Positions 1-7,190 of a stretch of 54,551 nucleotides of DNA are shown here, piece by piece. The notes beneath the pieces are model-generated. The model saw only the letters and a program-made list of their open reading frames with translations, had not been told where the DNA came from and ran no database searches. Numbering within the stretch: the stretch's first letter is position 1; every line of letters starts with the position of its first letter. Source of the stretch: an uncultured Collinsella sp. GTDB lineage: Bacteria > Actinomycetota > Coriobacteriia > Coriobacteriales > Coriobacteriaceae. Location of the stretch: positions 1 through 54,551 of the forward strand of contig UQSK01000006.1 of the NCBI GenBank assembly GCA_900543605.1. Direction: 5' to 3'. Made by a program: the position numbers and the translations under genes.

Positions 1-20
1 CAGATGTGTATAAGAGACAG
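1..20 (+). other. Nextera/Tn5 mosaic-end adapter remnant
   Basis: Bases 2-20 are exactly the 19-bp Tn5 mosaic end used in Nextera libraries (AGATGTGTATAAGAGACAG). It lies at the very edge of the window, as expected for untrimmed adapter at a contig end. It is not part of the genome, so reading frames starting inside it are artefacts. Confidence 0.97.
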
Positions 21-21
21 C

Positions 22-120
22 CTCACGACTGCGCTCGCAGGCCTCGTGCTCGCCCTGGCAGCCGCCGCCGTCCTTCTCGCCTGGTTCTGCCGCTTCGAGG
101 ACGGGAGGGTAGATGCGTAG
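22..120 (+). CDS. C-terminal end of a membrane protein, possibly a lantibiotic-immunity ABC permease (partial)
   Basis: Only the last 32 codons are present after the adapter. They encode one hydrophobic helix rich in Ala, Leu and Val, then a short charged tail (RFEDGRVDA) and a TAG stop. The stop overlaps the start of the next gene by 8 nt, indicating one operon. The downstream order (YxeA-like protein, response regulator, histidine kinase) is one seen beside MutG/EpsG-type lantibiotic-protection ABC permeases, and a last transmembrane helix at the C-terminus fits such a permease. This identity is inferred from context; the fragment is too short to prove it. Confidence 0.5.
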   Translation, partial: LTTALAGLVLALAAAAVLLAWFCRFEDGRVDA

Positions 121-514
121 GAAGCCGCTCGCCGCCATGCTCGTCCTCCTCTCCGCAGCGCTCGTCCTGGGCGGGAATGCCCTGCTCGACGCCGGCTGGG
201 GGTCGGCGCTGCGCTCGATTGCCGACCGCGTGCTGCCCAACCCTGAGATCGCCATGTGGGCGCCCGCGCCCGAGCCCGGCAGCCACGCGAGCTCCTATGC
301 CGACGCCACCGGGGCGGGGGCAAACTACGTCTACTTGGTGGACGCGGCGGACGACAGGGGCAATGTCCGAGAGCTCCAGCTCATCTTCTTCGGGCGAGAG
401 TCGGACGGCGAGGGCTGGCTCGAGATCGAGGCGCGCGGCGGCTCGGGCGTGCGCTACCGCGCGTGCGACGCGGCCCGAGCACCCGAGGCTGCGCGCAGGG
501 CTCTGGACCGCTGA
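113..514 (+). CDS. YxeA-like small exported protein
   Basis: A 133-residue protein with an N-terminal signal or anchor helix (about residues 5-25: charged MRRK followed by a Leu/Ala/Val stretch) and a small soluble domain. The pattern YVYLVDAADDRGNVRELQL, then a segment containing GWLEIEARGGSGVRY, matches by eye the layout of the YxeA/DUF1093 family, in which a two-strand YxY...YDxxGxxxEL motif is followed by a Y/WLK strand and a short C-terminal tail. YxeA-type genes often sit beside bacteriocin-immunity ABC transporters; their molecular role is unknown. A good ribosome site (GGGAGGG) lies a few bases before the ATG, inside the upstream gene. Very G+C-rich codon use. Confidence 0.62.
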   Translation: MRRKPLAAMLVLLSAALVLGGNALLDAGWGSALRSIADRVLPNPEIAMWAPAPEPGSHASSYADATGAGANYVYLVDAADDRGNVRELQLIFFGRESDGEGWLEIEARGGSGVRYRACDAARAPEAARRALDR

Positions 515-559
515 GCGCGGCACTAGTACAATTCCGACGGAAGTTTCAGGAGGTCGAAC

Positions 560-1222
560 ATGGCGAGGATACTGGCAGTGGATGATGAGCGGGCGATCCT
601 CGACGCGCTCGCGCGCGTCCTCGGCCGCGACGGCCATGAGGTCGTCAAAGCAGCGGACCCGACGGCGGTCCCGGGGATGGACCTCTCGCGCTTCGACCTC
701 GTGCTCTGCGACGTCATGATGCCGGGGCTCGACGGCTTCGAGCTCGTGCGGCAGATCCGCCCGGACTTCGATGGGCCCATCATCTTCCTGACCGCGCGCG
801 TGGCCGAGGAGGACGCCGTGGCCGGCTACGGCCTGGGCGCCGACGACTACGTCCGCAAGCCCTTCGGGGCCGCGGAGCTGCGCGCCAAGGTCGCGGCCCA
901 TCTACGCCGTGAGCGCCGGCCGCGCTCGCACGCCCTCTCCTTCGGGGAGGTGCGGATCGACCTCGGGGCGCGCGGCCTCGCCGTGGGCGGAGAGGCCGTG
1001 CCGCTCACGCCCACCGAGTACGCCATCTGCGAGCACCTCGCCCGCCACCCCGGGCAGGTCATGAGCCGCGCGCAGATACGCGAGGCGGTGCTCGGCTGGG
1101 AGAGCGACGCCGACGACGCGGCCATATCCATGCAGGTCAGCCGCGCCCGGAGGAAACTCTCCGAGGCCGGCGCTGATCCGATCGCGACCGTCTGGGGGAT
1201 GGGGTACAAGTGGCAGCTCTGA
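560..1222 (+). CDS. OmpR/PhoB-family response regulator
   Basis: A 220-residue two-component response regulator. The receiver domain (1-115) has the acidic pair D8/D9, phospho-acceptor D51 in LVLCDVMMPGLDGFE, the switch T78 (FLTAR) and K100 (RKPF). The C-terminal winged-helix DNA-binding domain (about 125-220) shows the typical LTPTEYAICEHLARHPGQVM and a recognition-helix segment AAISMQVSRARRKL, ending GMGYKW. A strong AGGAGGT precedes the ATG. The kinase gene follows directly and may overlap it. In this setting (YxeA-like protein and probable permease upstream) it probably controls an antimicrobial-peptide resistance transporter, as LanR-type regulators do; that is inference from neighbours. 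Confidence 0.93.
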   Translation: MARILAVDDERAILDALARVLGRDGHEVVKAADPTAVPGMDLSRFDLVLCDVMMPGLDGFELVRQIRPDFDGPIIFLTARVAEEDAVAGYGLGADDYVRKPFGAAELRAKVAAHLRRERRPRSHALSFGEVRIDLGARGLAVGGEAVPLTPTEYAICEHLARHPGQVMSRAQIREAVLGWESDADDAAISMQVSRARRKLSEAGADPIATVWGMGYKWQL

Positions 1223-1248
1223 GGACCGGGGCGCGAGGTCGCGGGGGC

Positions 1249-2646
1249 ATGCCGCTCTCCTTCGTCATCGCGCGCTACTTCGCCTACGCGTTCGCGGCGG
1301 TCGCTACGGCGTGGCTCGCCTCGTTCATGGCGCTCTCCGCGGCGATCAACGCGGGCTTCGTCTACGAGGCAAGCTGGGGGCCGGCCAATGCGCGCGAGGT
1401 CGCGGAGGGCCTGGCACGCGACGGCGTCTGCGGGCAGCAGGACGTGCCGACGGCGTACCGCTACCTCATCCTGAATAAGGACGGATACGTGCTGATGACA
1501 GACCTCGAGGGCACGCGGCTCGAGGACGCGACGGAAATGGCCCGTGCGGCACTCGCCGCGGATCCGGGCACAGTGGAGATCGAGGGCGGGGGCTCGGGCC
1601 TCACCTACGCCGCGTTCCCGCTCAAGGACGGCGGGGCCTGCGCACTCGTCAGCGAGTACCTGCCGCAGTGGGTCTCGCGCGACCTCGCCGGCCTGCTTCC
1701 CAACCCGCAGAATCTCATGCTCGTCGGCGCCGCTGCGGGAAGCGCGCTCGCGCTCGCGCTCGTGGCGCGCCGCGCGAGCCGCGTGATCTCGCGCAAGATG
1801 GCGCCGCTCGCGGAGGCGGCGGGGCGCGTCGGCGCGGGGGAGCTCAACTTCGCGGTCGGCAGCACCAACGTGCGCGAGGTGAACGACGTCCTCGCCGCGA
1901 TGGACGCCATGCGGGCCTCCCTCGCCGAGTCGCTCGAGGCCCGCTGGGCCGCGGAGCGGGGGCAGCGCGAGCAGGTGGCGTCGCTCGCCCACGACCTCAA
2001 GACGCCGCTCACCGTGCTGCGTGCCAACGCCGATTTCGTGGCGGAGGAGCTGGAAGACGAGAAAGACGCCGACATCGCGGCCGCCGCGCGCGACATAGCC
2101 GGCAGTGTCGAAAGGCTCGACGGCTACGTGCGCCTGCTCATCGATGCCTCGCGCGGGTCCGACGGGGCGGAGAGGGCCCCCATGCGGCCGGCCGAGCTCT
2201 GCGAACAGGTCCTCGCCGAGGCCGCCCAGATCGCCCGGGCGCGAGGCGTGACGCTCGACGCGGCCACGGGCCCCGCTGTCGCGGGCGCGCCCGAGGCCCC
2301 GCTCGACCGAACCGCCCTGGCGCGAGCCGCCGCGAACCTCGTGGCCAACGCCGCCGAACACGCGCGCTCGCGCGTGGCGGTCTCCTGCGACGTCGCGGGC
2401 GGACACCTCGTCATCGAGGTGTCCGACGACGGACCGGGCTTCTCTCCCGCCGCCCTCGAACGCGGCTGCGAGCGCCTCTTCACAGACGACTCCTCCCGCT
2501 CCTCGCGCGACGGAGGCCGCCACTACGGGCTCGGTCTCCACGCCGCCTCCGAGGCCGCGAGCGCCCACGGGGGCTCCGTCTCGCTCGCCAACAGCCCCTC
2601 GGGCGGCGCGGTGGCCACCATCGCGGTGCCCCTGTGCGGGGCCTGA
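1249..2646 (+). CDS. Sensor histidine kinase of the two-component pair
   Basis: A membrane sensor kinase of about 465 residues. Two membrane helices (about 6-34 and 157-174) flank an extracellular domain of about 120 residues. A HAMP-like linker follows, then HisKA with phospho-acceptor His in ASLAHDLKTPLTVLRANA (about H248), an N-box (ANLVANAAEHA), a G1 box (SDDGPGF) and a G2 region (GGRHYGLGLHAASEAA). ATG 1249 is preferred because GAGG lies 10 nt upstream; an in-frame GTG at 1210 inside the regulator gene would add 13 residues. The short HisKA/HATPase layout resembles LanK-type kinases. It phosphorylates the adjacent regulator. Composition is much more G+C-rich than genes after 2700. Confidence 0.9.
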   Translation: MPLSFVIARYFAYAFAAVATAWLASFMALSAAINAGFVYEASWGPANAREVAEGLARDGVCGQQDVPTAYRYLILNKDGYVLMTDLEGTRLEDATEMARAALAADPGTVEIEGGGSGLTYAAFPLKDGGACALVSEYLPQWVSRDLAGLLPNPQNLMLVGAAAGSALALALVARRASRVISRKMAPLAEAAGRVGAGELNFAVGSTNVREVNDVLAAMDAMRASLAESLEARWAAERGQREQVASLAHDLKTPLTVLRANADFVAEELEDEKDADIAAAARDIAGSVERLDGYVRLLIDASRGSDGAERAPMRPAELCEQVLAEAAQIARARGVTLDAATGPAVAGAPEAPLDRTALARAAANLVANAAEHARSRVAVSCDVAGGHLVIEVSDDGPGFSPAALERGCERLFTDDSSRSSRDGGRHYGLGLHAASEAASAHGGSVSLANSPSGGAVATIAVPLCGA

Positions 2647-2669
2647 CGACTCAGGCCCCGCACAGGGGC
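2628..2669. repeat. Perfect 19-bp palindrome overlapping the kinase stop codon
   Basis: Arms 2628-2646 and 2651-2669 are exact reverse complements around a 4-nt CGAC loop. The left arm contains the last codons and TGA of the kinase. No T-run follows on either strand, so it is either a U-run-less terminator/stabiliser or a sign of rearrangement; it sits close to the shift from very high to moderate G+C. Confidence 0.85.
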
Positions 2670-2751
2670 GTGGCTCGCAACCAAACGCTTCCATCTTGAA
2701 ACACGGGGAGTAAATCGCGAAATCGCAGGTGAAAGGGAGTAAAACGGCAAA

Positions 2752-2785
2752 GAAAAAGCCTCCGTCCCAACATGGGAACGGAGGC
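2752..2785 (-). terminator. Rho-independent terminator after guaA
   Basis: On the minus strand GCCTCCGT pairs with ACGGAGGC (2758-2765 with 2778-2785), extended by imperfect CCC/GGG pairs, and is followed by TTTTTC. It lies about 115 nt past the guaA stop. Confidence 0.75.
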
Positions 2786-2900
2786 TCGTTTACCGTATTT
2801 ACTCACCAATGTCGCTGGCGGCTTTGCCGTGACTCTCGTACGAAACAAAACTCAGCGTCACAGTGCGGCACTCAAAAATGCAGGTCAGAACCCTATCAGC

Positions 2901-4499
2901 CTACTCCCACTCGATGGTCGCGGGCGGCTTGGACGTGATGTCGTAGCACACGCGGTTGGCGCCGGGAACCTCGGCCACGATGCGGCCGGAGATGCGGGCC
3001 AGCACGTCGTAGGGCAGCTTGGCCCAGTCGGCGGTCATGGCATCGCTGGACTCGACGGCACGCAGGATGATCGGGCGCTGGTAGGTGCGCTCGTCGCCCA
3101 TGACGCCGACGGACTTGATGTCGGGCAGGACCGCAAAGTATTGCCAGCAGCTGTGCTCGGAGTTGCGCTCGCCAGTCTGCTCAAACAGACGCTGGTTGTA
3201 GGCGTCGAGCTCCTCGCGCACAATAGCATCGGCGTTCTTGAGGATCTCGAGCTTCTCCCTATCGACCGCACCGATGATGCGGATGGCCAAACCCGGGCCC
3301 GGGAAAGGCTGGCGGAACACGATATGGCCCGGCAGGCCGAGCGCCAGACCAAGTGCGCGGACCTCGTCCTTAAAGAAGTGATCGAGCGGCTCGATGAGGT
3401 CGAAGTGCACGCCTTCGGGGAACGGGATCAGGTTGTGATGGCTCTTGATGGTGGCCGTCTTGCCGCCAGTCTTGCGAGCGCCGGACTCGATGATGTCGGG
3501 GTAGATGGTGCCCTGAGCCAGGTACTTGACCGGCTTGCCATCGGTCTCGAGCTGCTGAGCAACCGCGAAGAACTCTTTCCAGAACTGCGTACCGATGATG
3601 CGGCGCTTCTCCTCGGGCTCGGTCACGCCGGCCAGAAGCTCGGCATAACGGTCCTCGGCGTGGACGTGGATAAAGTCGACGTCAAACTGCTTGGTGAAGA
3701 CCTCCTCCACCTGCTCGGGCTCGCCTTTGCGCAGCAGGCCGTGATTGATGAACACGCAGGTCATCTGCTTGCCTACGGCGCGGGCGCCCAGCGCAGCCAC
3801 GACGGAGGAGTCGACGCCGCCGGACAGGGCCAGAATCACGCGGTCGTTGCCGACCTTCTCGCGGAACTCGGCCGTCATGGTCTCGACCAGGTTGTCCATG
3901 CTCCAGTTGGGCTCCAGGCCGCAGATCTCAAACAGGAAGTTGCTCAGCAGCTGCTGACCGTACTCGGAGTGCTTGACCTCGGGGTGGAACTGCGTGGTGA
4001 AAATCTTGCGCTCGACGCACTCCATGGCGGCAACCGGGCACACGTCGGTGCTGGCGGTAACGGTAAAGCCCTCGGGAACCTCGGAAACGGCATCGCGATG
4101 GCTCATCCACACGGTCTGCTCCATAGGCGTGGAGTTAAAGAGCTTGGCGCCGGCCGTGCGCGTGATGGTGGCGCGGCCATACTCGCCCACCTCGGAGTGG
4201 CCGACCTTGCCGCCGAGCGTCACGGCCGTGATCTGATGACCGTAGCAAAAGCCCAGGACGGGAAGGCCCAGGTCAAAGATGGCGGGGTCGATAGACGGAG
4301 CGTCCTCGGCATACACGGAAGCCGGGCCGCCGGAAAGGATGAGCGCAGAGGCGTTCATCTCGCGAATCTCGTCGGCCGAGATGTCGCAGGGGACGATCTC
4401 GGAATACACGTTGAGGTCGCGGACGCGACGGGCAATGAGCTGACCGTACTGCGCACCAAAGTCGAGTACGAGGACCTTTGCGGAAGCCTTTTGATCCAT
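2901..4499 (-). CDS. guaA: GMP synthase (glutamine-hydrolysing)
   Basis: A 532-residue GuaA, which converts XMP, ATP and glutamine to GMP in cytosolic purine synthesis. The N-terminal class I amidotransferase has the nucleophile loop GFCYGHQ and the His/Glu motif QFHPEVKHSEYG. The ATP-pyrophosphatase domain carries the P-loop LALSGGVDSSVVAALG. The C-terminal dimerisation domain ends with the family hallmark YDITSKPPATIEWE. Length is normal. The start at 4499 (MDQKAS) is chosen because AGAGGGGGAACC stands directly upstream; an upstream in-frame start at 4535 would put the ribosome site inside the gene. Transcribed alone, divergently from ansA. Confidence 0.98.
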   Translation of the reverse strand: MDQKASAKVLVLDFGAQYGQLIARRVRDLNVYSEIVPCDISADEIREMNASALILSGGPASVYAEDAPSIDPAIFDLGLPVLGFCYGHQITAVTLGGKVGHSEVGEYGRATITRTAGAKLFNSTPMEQTVWMSHRDAVSEVPEGFTVTASTDVCPVAAMECVERKIFTTQFHPEVKHSEYGQQLLSNFLFEICGLEPNWSMDNLVETMTAEFREKVGNDRVILALSGGVDSSVVAALGARAVGKQMTCVFINHGLLRKGEPEQVEEVFTKQFDVDFIHVHAEDRYAELLAGVTEPEEKRRIIGTQFWKEFFAVAQQLETDGKPVKYLAQGTIYPDIIESGARKTGGKTATIKSHHNLIPFPEGVHFDLIEPLDHFFKDEVRALGLALGLPGHIVFRQPFPGPGLAIRIIGAVDREKLEILKNADAIVREELDAYNQRLFEQTGERNSEHSCWQYFAVLPDIKSVGVMGDERTYQRPIILRAVESSDAMTADWAKLPYDVLARISGRIVAEVPGANRVCYDITSKPPATIEWE

Positions 4500-4687
4500 G
4501 GTTCCCCCTCTTGTTGGCGGGGAGCCGGTGCCCACCCGCGTGAATGAACGAAAATAACCTCCATAGTGTACACGTTATATGGGGTTTCTCGCCCCTCGCA
4601 GCCATCAGCGCACGGCAAACGCACGACCTGGGCTCCTATTTGACGGCAATTGAAGTGTTTTCAAACGTTACAGATGATGTAATACGT

Positions 4688-4716
4688 TTGAACATTGGAC
4701 GCTCTGTGCCACAATA
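4688..4716 (+). promoter_or_regulatory. Possible promoter for ansA
   Basis: TTGAAC (4688-4693), 17-nt spacer, ACAATA (4711-4716), about 50 nt before the ansA start. The -10 box is weak. Confidence 0.35.
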
Positions 4717-4766
4717 CTGCCGAACGACTCCGCCTCTGCGGCGGCAAATACGATAGGAATACCAGC

Positions 4767-5780
4767 ATGAAGCGCATCCTTCTCATCGCCACGGGCGGCA
4801 CCATCGCATCGACCGAGGACGGCAACGGCCTCTCCCCCGCCCTGACCGGTGAGGAGCTTGCCCAGAGCGTCCCCGAGATCTCGGGCCTCTGCGAGCTCGA
4901 CGTGGTGCAGCCCATGAACATCGACAGCACCAATATGCGCCCCAGTGACTGGATGCAGATCCGCGATGTCATCGTCGAGGGTTATGCCAACCACGACGGC
5001 TTCGTGATTCTACACGGCACCGACACCATGAGCTACACCGCGGCGGCGCTTTCCTACCTGATTCAAGACAGCCCCAAGCCCATCGTGCTCACCGGCTCGC
5101 AAAAGCCCATGGGCAACCCCTTTACCGATGCCAAGCTCAATCTGTACCAGAGCCTGCTCTATGCGCTCGATGAGCATTCGCACGACGTCTCGATCGTATT
5201 TGGCGGCGTCGCCATTGCCGGCACGCGCGCCCGCAAGCAGCGCACCATGAGCTTTAACGCGTTCATTAGCGTCAACTATCCGCCCATTGCCTACATCCGC
5301 AACGACCGCATCGTGCGCAACGGGCTTCACGGCACGCATCAGGGCGAATACCCGGTGCGTTTCTACGACAGCATCGACCCGCGCGTATTTGTACTCAAGC
5401 TTACGCCCGGCGTAAACCCGGGCATCCTCGACGCCCTTGCCGATAGCTACGATGCTGTAATCCTTGAAACCTTTGGCATTGGCGGTATCCCCGAGTTTGG
5501 CGAGTCAGGCGAGTCGTTCCAAGAGGCTATTTTCCGCTGGGTCGATTCGGGCCGCACCGTCGTTATGACCACGCAGGTCCCCGAAGAGGGTCTCGATCTG
5601 GGCGTTTATGAGGTCGGCCGTGCTTACGCCGATCATCCGGGTATTCTGCGCGGCGACGACATGACCACCGAGACGCTCGTGGCCAAAACCATGTGGGCAC
5701 TCGGCCAGTCACGTGATGCGGCCGAGATTCAGCGCCTGTTCTACAGCCAAGTCAACCACGACCGCGTCCCGATGGCGTAA
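4767..5780 (+). CDS. ansA: L-asparaginase, type I-like
   Basis: A 337-residue asparaginase hydrolysing L-asparagine to aspartate and ammonia. The N-terminus LLIATGGTIAST carries the first catalytic Thr (about T12) and VILHGTDTMSYTAAAL carries the second Thr with its Asp, the two family signatures. No signal peptide precedes MKRILL, so the enzyme is predicted cytosolic (type I, AnsA-like). ATG 4767 is chosen because GATAGGA lies just upstream; an ORF opening at 4695 has no ribosome site. It stands alone, divergent from guaA. No clear terminator follows; the next 300 nt are occupied by a repeat element. Confidence 0.93.
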   Translation: MKRILLIATGGTIASTEDGNGLSPALTGEELAQSVPEISGLCELDVVQPMNIDSTNMRPSDWMQIRDVIVEGYANHDGFVILHGTDTMSYTAAALSYLIQDSPKPIVLTGSQKPMGNPFTDAKLNLYQSLLYALDEHSHDVSIVFGGVAIAGTRARKQRTMSFNAFISVNYPPIAYIRNDRIVRNGLHGTHQGEYPVRFYDSIDPRVFVLKLTPGVNPGILDALADSYDAVILETFGIGGIPEFGESGESFQEAIFRWVDSGRTVVMTTQVPEEGLDLGVYEVGRAYADHPGILRGDDMTTETLVAKTMWALGQSRDAAEIQRLFYSQVNHDRVPMA

Positions 5781-5822
5781 TCCCTAAGGCAGCTCCACTT
5801 ATCGCAGCCTTAAACGACAGGT

Positions 5823-6066
5823 GGTCCCCCTCGGGCCGTGCAAAAATCGGAGTATTCTGCAATTTCTCCGCCGGAGGCATAGAATCGGCCGATTGTTAGA
5901 CGGACTTTTAGGACGAAGGGTCCGTCTAGTAAATATTTATTCCTCATTTTTATTTAGCGTGTGGATTATCTACTGTCAAAAAGGCAAAGCCAGCCGCTCG
6001 AGCTACCATCTACGGCCGAACTGGCGCTGAATACTCGCGATTTTGCACATCGCAACCAGGGGGACC
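5823..6066. mobile_element. MITE-like element with imperfect terminal inverted repeats
   Basis: A non-coding 244-bp block between ansA and the XRE gene. Outer arms GGTCCCCCT (5823-5831) and its complement (6058-6066) match exactly. Just inside, 5838-5860 (GTGCAAAAATCGGAGTATTC...) mirrors 6026-6048 (reverse complement GTGCAAAATCGCGAGTATTC...) with few differences. An internal perfect 9-bp stem, TAGACGGAC/GTCCGTCTA (5897-5905/5920-5928), lies near an A+T-rich middle. No transposase or ORF is inside, so it would need to be moved in trans. Its inner arm resembles that of the element at 24251-24483. Confidence 0.7.
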
Positions 6067-6101
6067 CGCCCAAAGAGCGTCAAATACAGCGGGGGAACGC
6101 C

Positions 6102-6320
6102 CTATCCGATACCCTCGAGAAGCTCTGACACCGTCATGCCGAGTGCGGGCGCGATCTTAAATAGAACCTTGAGCGTGAAATTTGCCGTCCCATCTTCGAT
6201 TCGGTCGAGGTAGGGTCGGCTGATTCCTGTCGCCACACAAAAATCAACCTTGGAGATACCAAGGTCCCTGCGTGTCTTTTCGACCCGCCTGCCAAGAATC
6301 TGTTTCGCACGTTCGTCCAT
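6102..6320 (-). CDS. Small XRE-family helix-turn-helix regulator
   Basis: A 72-residue protein that is essentially one Cro/C1-type HTH domain: RRVEKTRRDLGISKVDFC, then VATGISRPYLDRIEDGTANF, then LKVLFKIAPALGMTVSELLE. Such one-domain proteins repress by binding short palindromes. A 24-bp perfect palindrome lies 30 nt upstream, in the promoter shared with the divergent gene at 6397, so autoregulation and control of that gene are likely (inferred). No strong ribosome site precedes the ATG, suggesting weak translation or a near-leaderless message. It could be the antitoxin or repressor half of a two-gene system. Confidence 0.85.
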   Translation of the reverse strand: MDERAKQILGRRVEKTRRDLGISKVDFCVATGISRPYLDRIEDGTANFTLKVLFKIAPALGMTVSELLEGIG

Positions 6321-6349
6321 GCAGCCGAGTTTGAAATGGAGCCGAACAT

Positions 6350-6373
6350 AAACGTAAACTATAGTTTACGTTT
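6350..6373. promoter_or_regulatory. 24-bp perfect palindromic operator between divergent genes
   Basis: AAACGTAAACTA (6350-6361) is followed with no spacer by its exact reverse complement (6362-6373). The centre contains TATAGT, a good -10 box for rightward transcription. The position between the XRE regulator and the gene at 6397 makes it the best candidate binding site of that regulator. Confidence 0.75.
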
Positions 6374-6396
6374 TGCCGAATACACAGGAGTTTTCT

Positions 6397-6786
6397 ATGT
6401 CGGGTTCTTCGGTCCGCATGTACCGAGCCACGCTTCGCACAAACAGCGCACCGCCCAAGCTCGTCGTCGTTGAAGCAGAATGCCTTTCGCCCGATGAGTG
6501 CACAGCATTTGCATTGCTATCAAGTCGCGTCGTCGCCGTTCTGGTCCCTTGCCCGGCGAAAGGTGAACTTGCCATCCAATGCCAAGCGCACAGCTGCTCG
6601 CTCAATCAGGTTGCCGTAATCGCAACCAGCCAACGCGGCCTGCCCCTTCTCCTGGAAGCCGGTATCGCGCTCGCCCTTCGCGGCGCCGGATACGAAAACG
6701 AGGCCGCCGCCGATGTAGTCTTTCAACCACGATCGAGCGGCGGCCTCGCAGCAGCCATTGAATATGCGTGCAGGCTCGTTGCCTAA
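6397..6786 (+). CDS. Unknown protein divergent from the XRE regulator
   Basis: A 129-residue protein that I do not recognise. It has no signal peptide or clear membrane helix. Alternating hydrophobic stretches (PPKLVVVEAECLS, SRVVAVLVPCPA, NQVAVIATSQ) and Ala-rich helices suggest a small alpha/beta fold. It has five Cys residues, without a metal-site spacing. ATG 6397 is chosen because AGGAG lies 6 nt upstream; a TTG at 6373 would start inside the palindrome. Its promoter overlaps the 24-bp palindrome, so the XRE protein probably controls it. It converges with the DUF1648 gene, with only 9 nt between stops. An effector or toxin-like role is possible but unproven. Confidence 0.65.
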   Translation: MSGSSVRMYRATLRTNSAPPKLVVVEAECLSPDECTAFALLSSRVVAVLVPCPAKGELAIQCQAHSCSLNQVAVIATSQRGLPLLLEAGIALALRGAGYENEAAADVVFQPRSSGGLAAAIEYACRLVA

Positions 6787-6795
6787 AAGGACAAG

Positions 6796-7179
6796 CTAGA
6801 AACCAAAGCCAAAGCCCGTTCCGGTAATCGCCGAGTACATAAAGTAAACGTTGATCACGTTGAGGAACACACCCGTGATGCAACCGTTGCGCAGGTAGCG
6901 CTCGCATACGATGCGCGCCATGGCGGCGGAATCATCATTGTTTTTAGCCTGGCGTCCTGCCGTAAAGTACGTCGCCACGCTCAGCAGCAGGTTGAGCACC
7001 GGCAGTGCCAGCAACTCGTAGCTCTTGCCCCAGCGCGTCGCCTCGCCGGCGGCATTAAACTTTGTTGCCACCTCGGGACCAATGTTGGGGATAACACACG
7101 CTGCGACCACCAACGGAATCACCGCAAGTACGAGCAACGCAATACCCATGTAGCCGGCTTTTTTACCATATTTAAACAT
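6796..7179 (-). CDS. DUF1648-type integral membrane protein
   Basis: A 127-residue protein with three or four predicted membrane helices (about 10-32, 55-73, 98-118). The loop PEVATKFNAAGEATRWGKSYEL matches the DUF1648 pattern (P...HFNAxGxxDRWG), found at the N-terminus of SdpI-like immunity proteins and in many stand-alone small membrane proteins. Its biochemical role is unknown. It begins 11 nt after the ychF stop on the same strand, so it is probably co-transcribed with ychF. The tail ends in a Gly/Phe-rich TGTGFGFGF. Confidence 0.75.
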   Translation of the reverse strand: MFKYGKKAGYMGIALLVLAVIPLVVAACVIPNIGPEVATKFNAAGEATRWGKSYELLALPVLNLLLSVATYFTAGRQAKNNDDSAAMARIVCERYLRNGCITGVFLNVINVYFMYSAITGTGFGFGF

Positions 7180-7190
7180 ATACGTCGCCC

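Noticed and set aside
2772..4547. A 591-codon frame antisense to guaA
   Set aside because: Shadow of guaA; composition (Leu/Gly/Asp/His-rich, no motif) is typical of an antisense reading.
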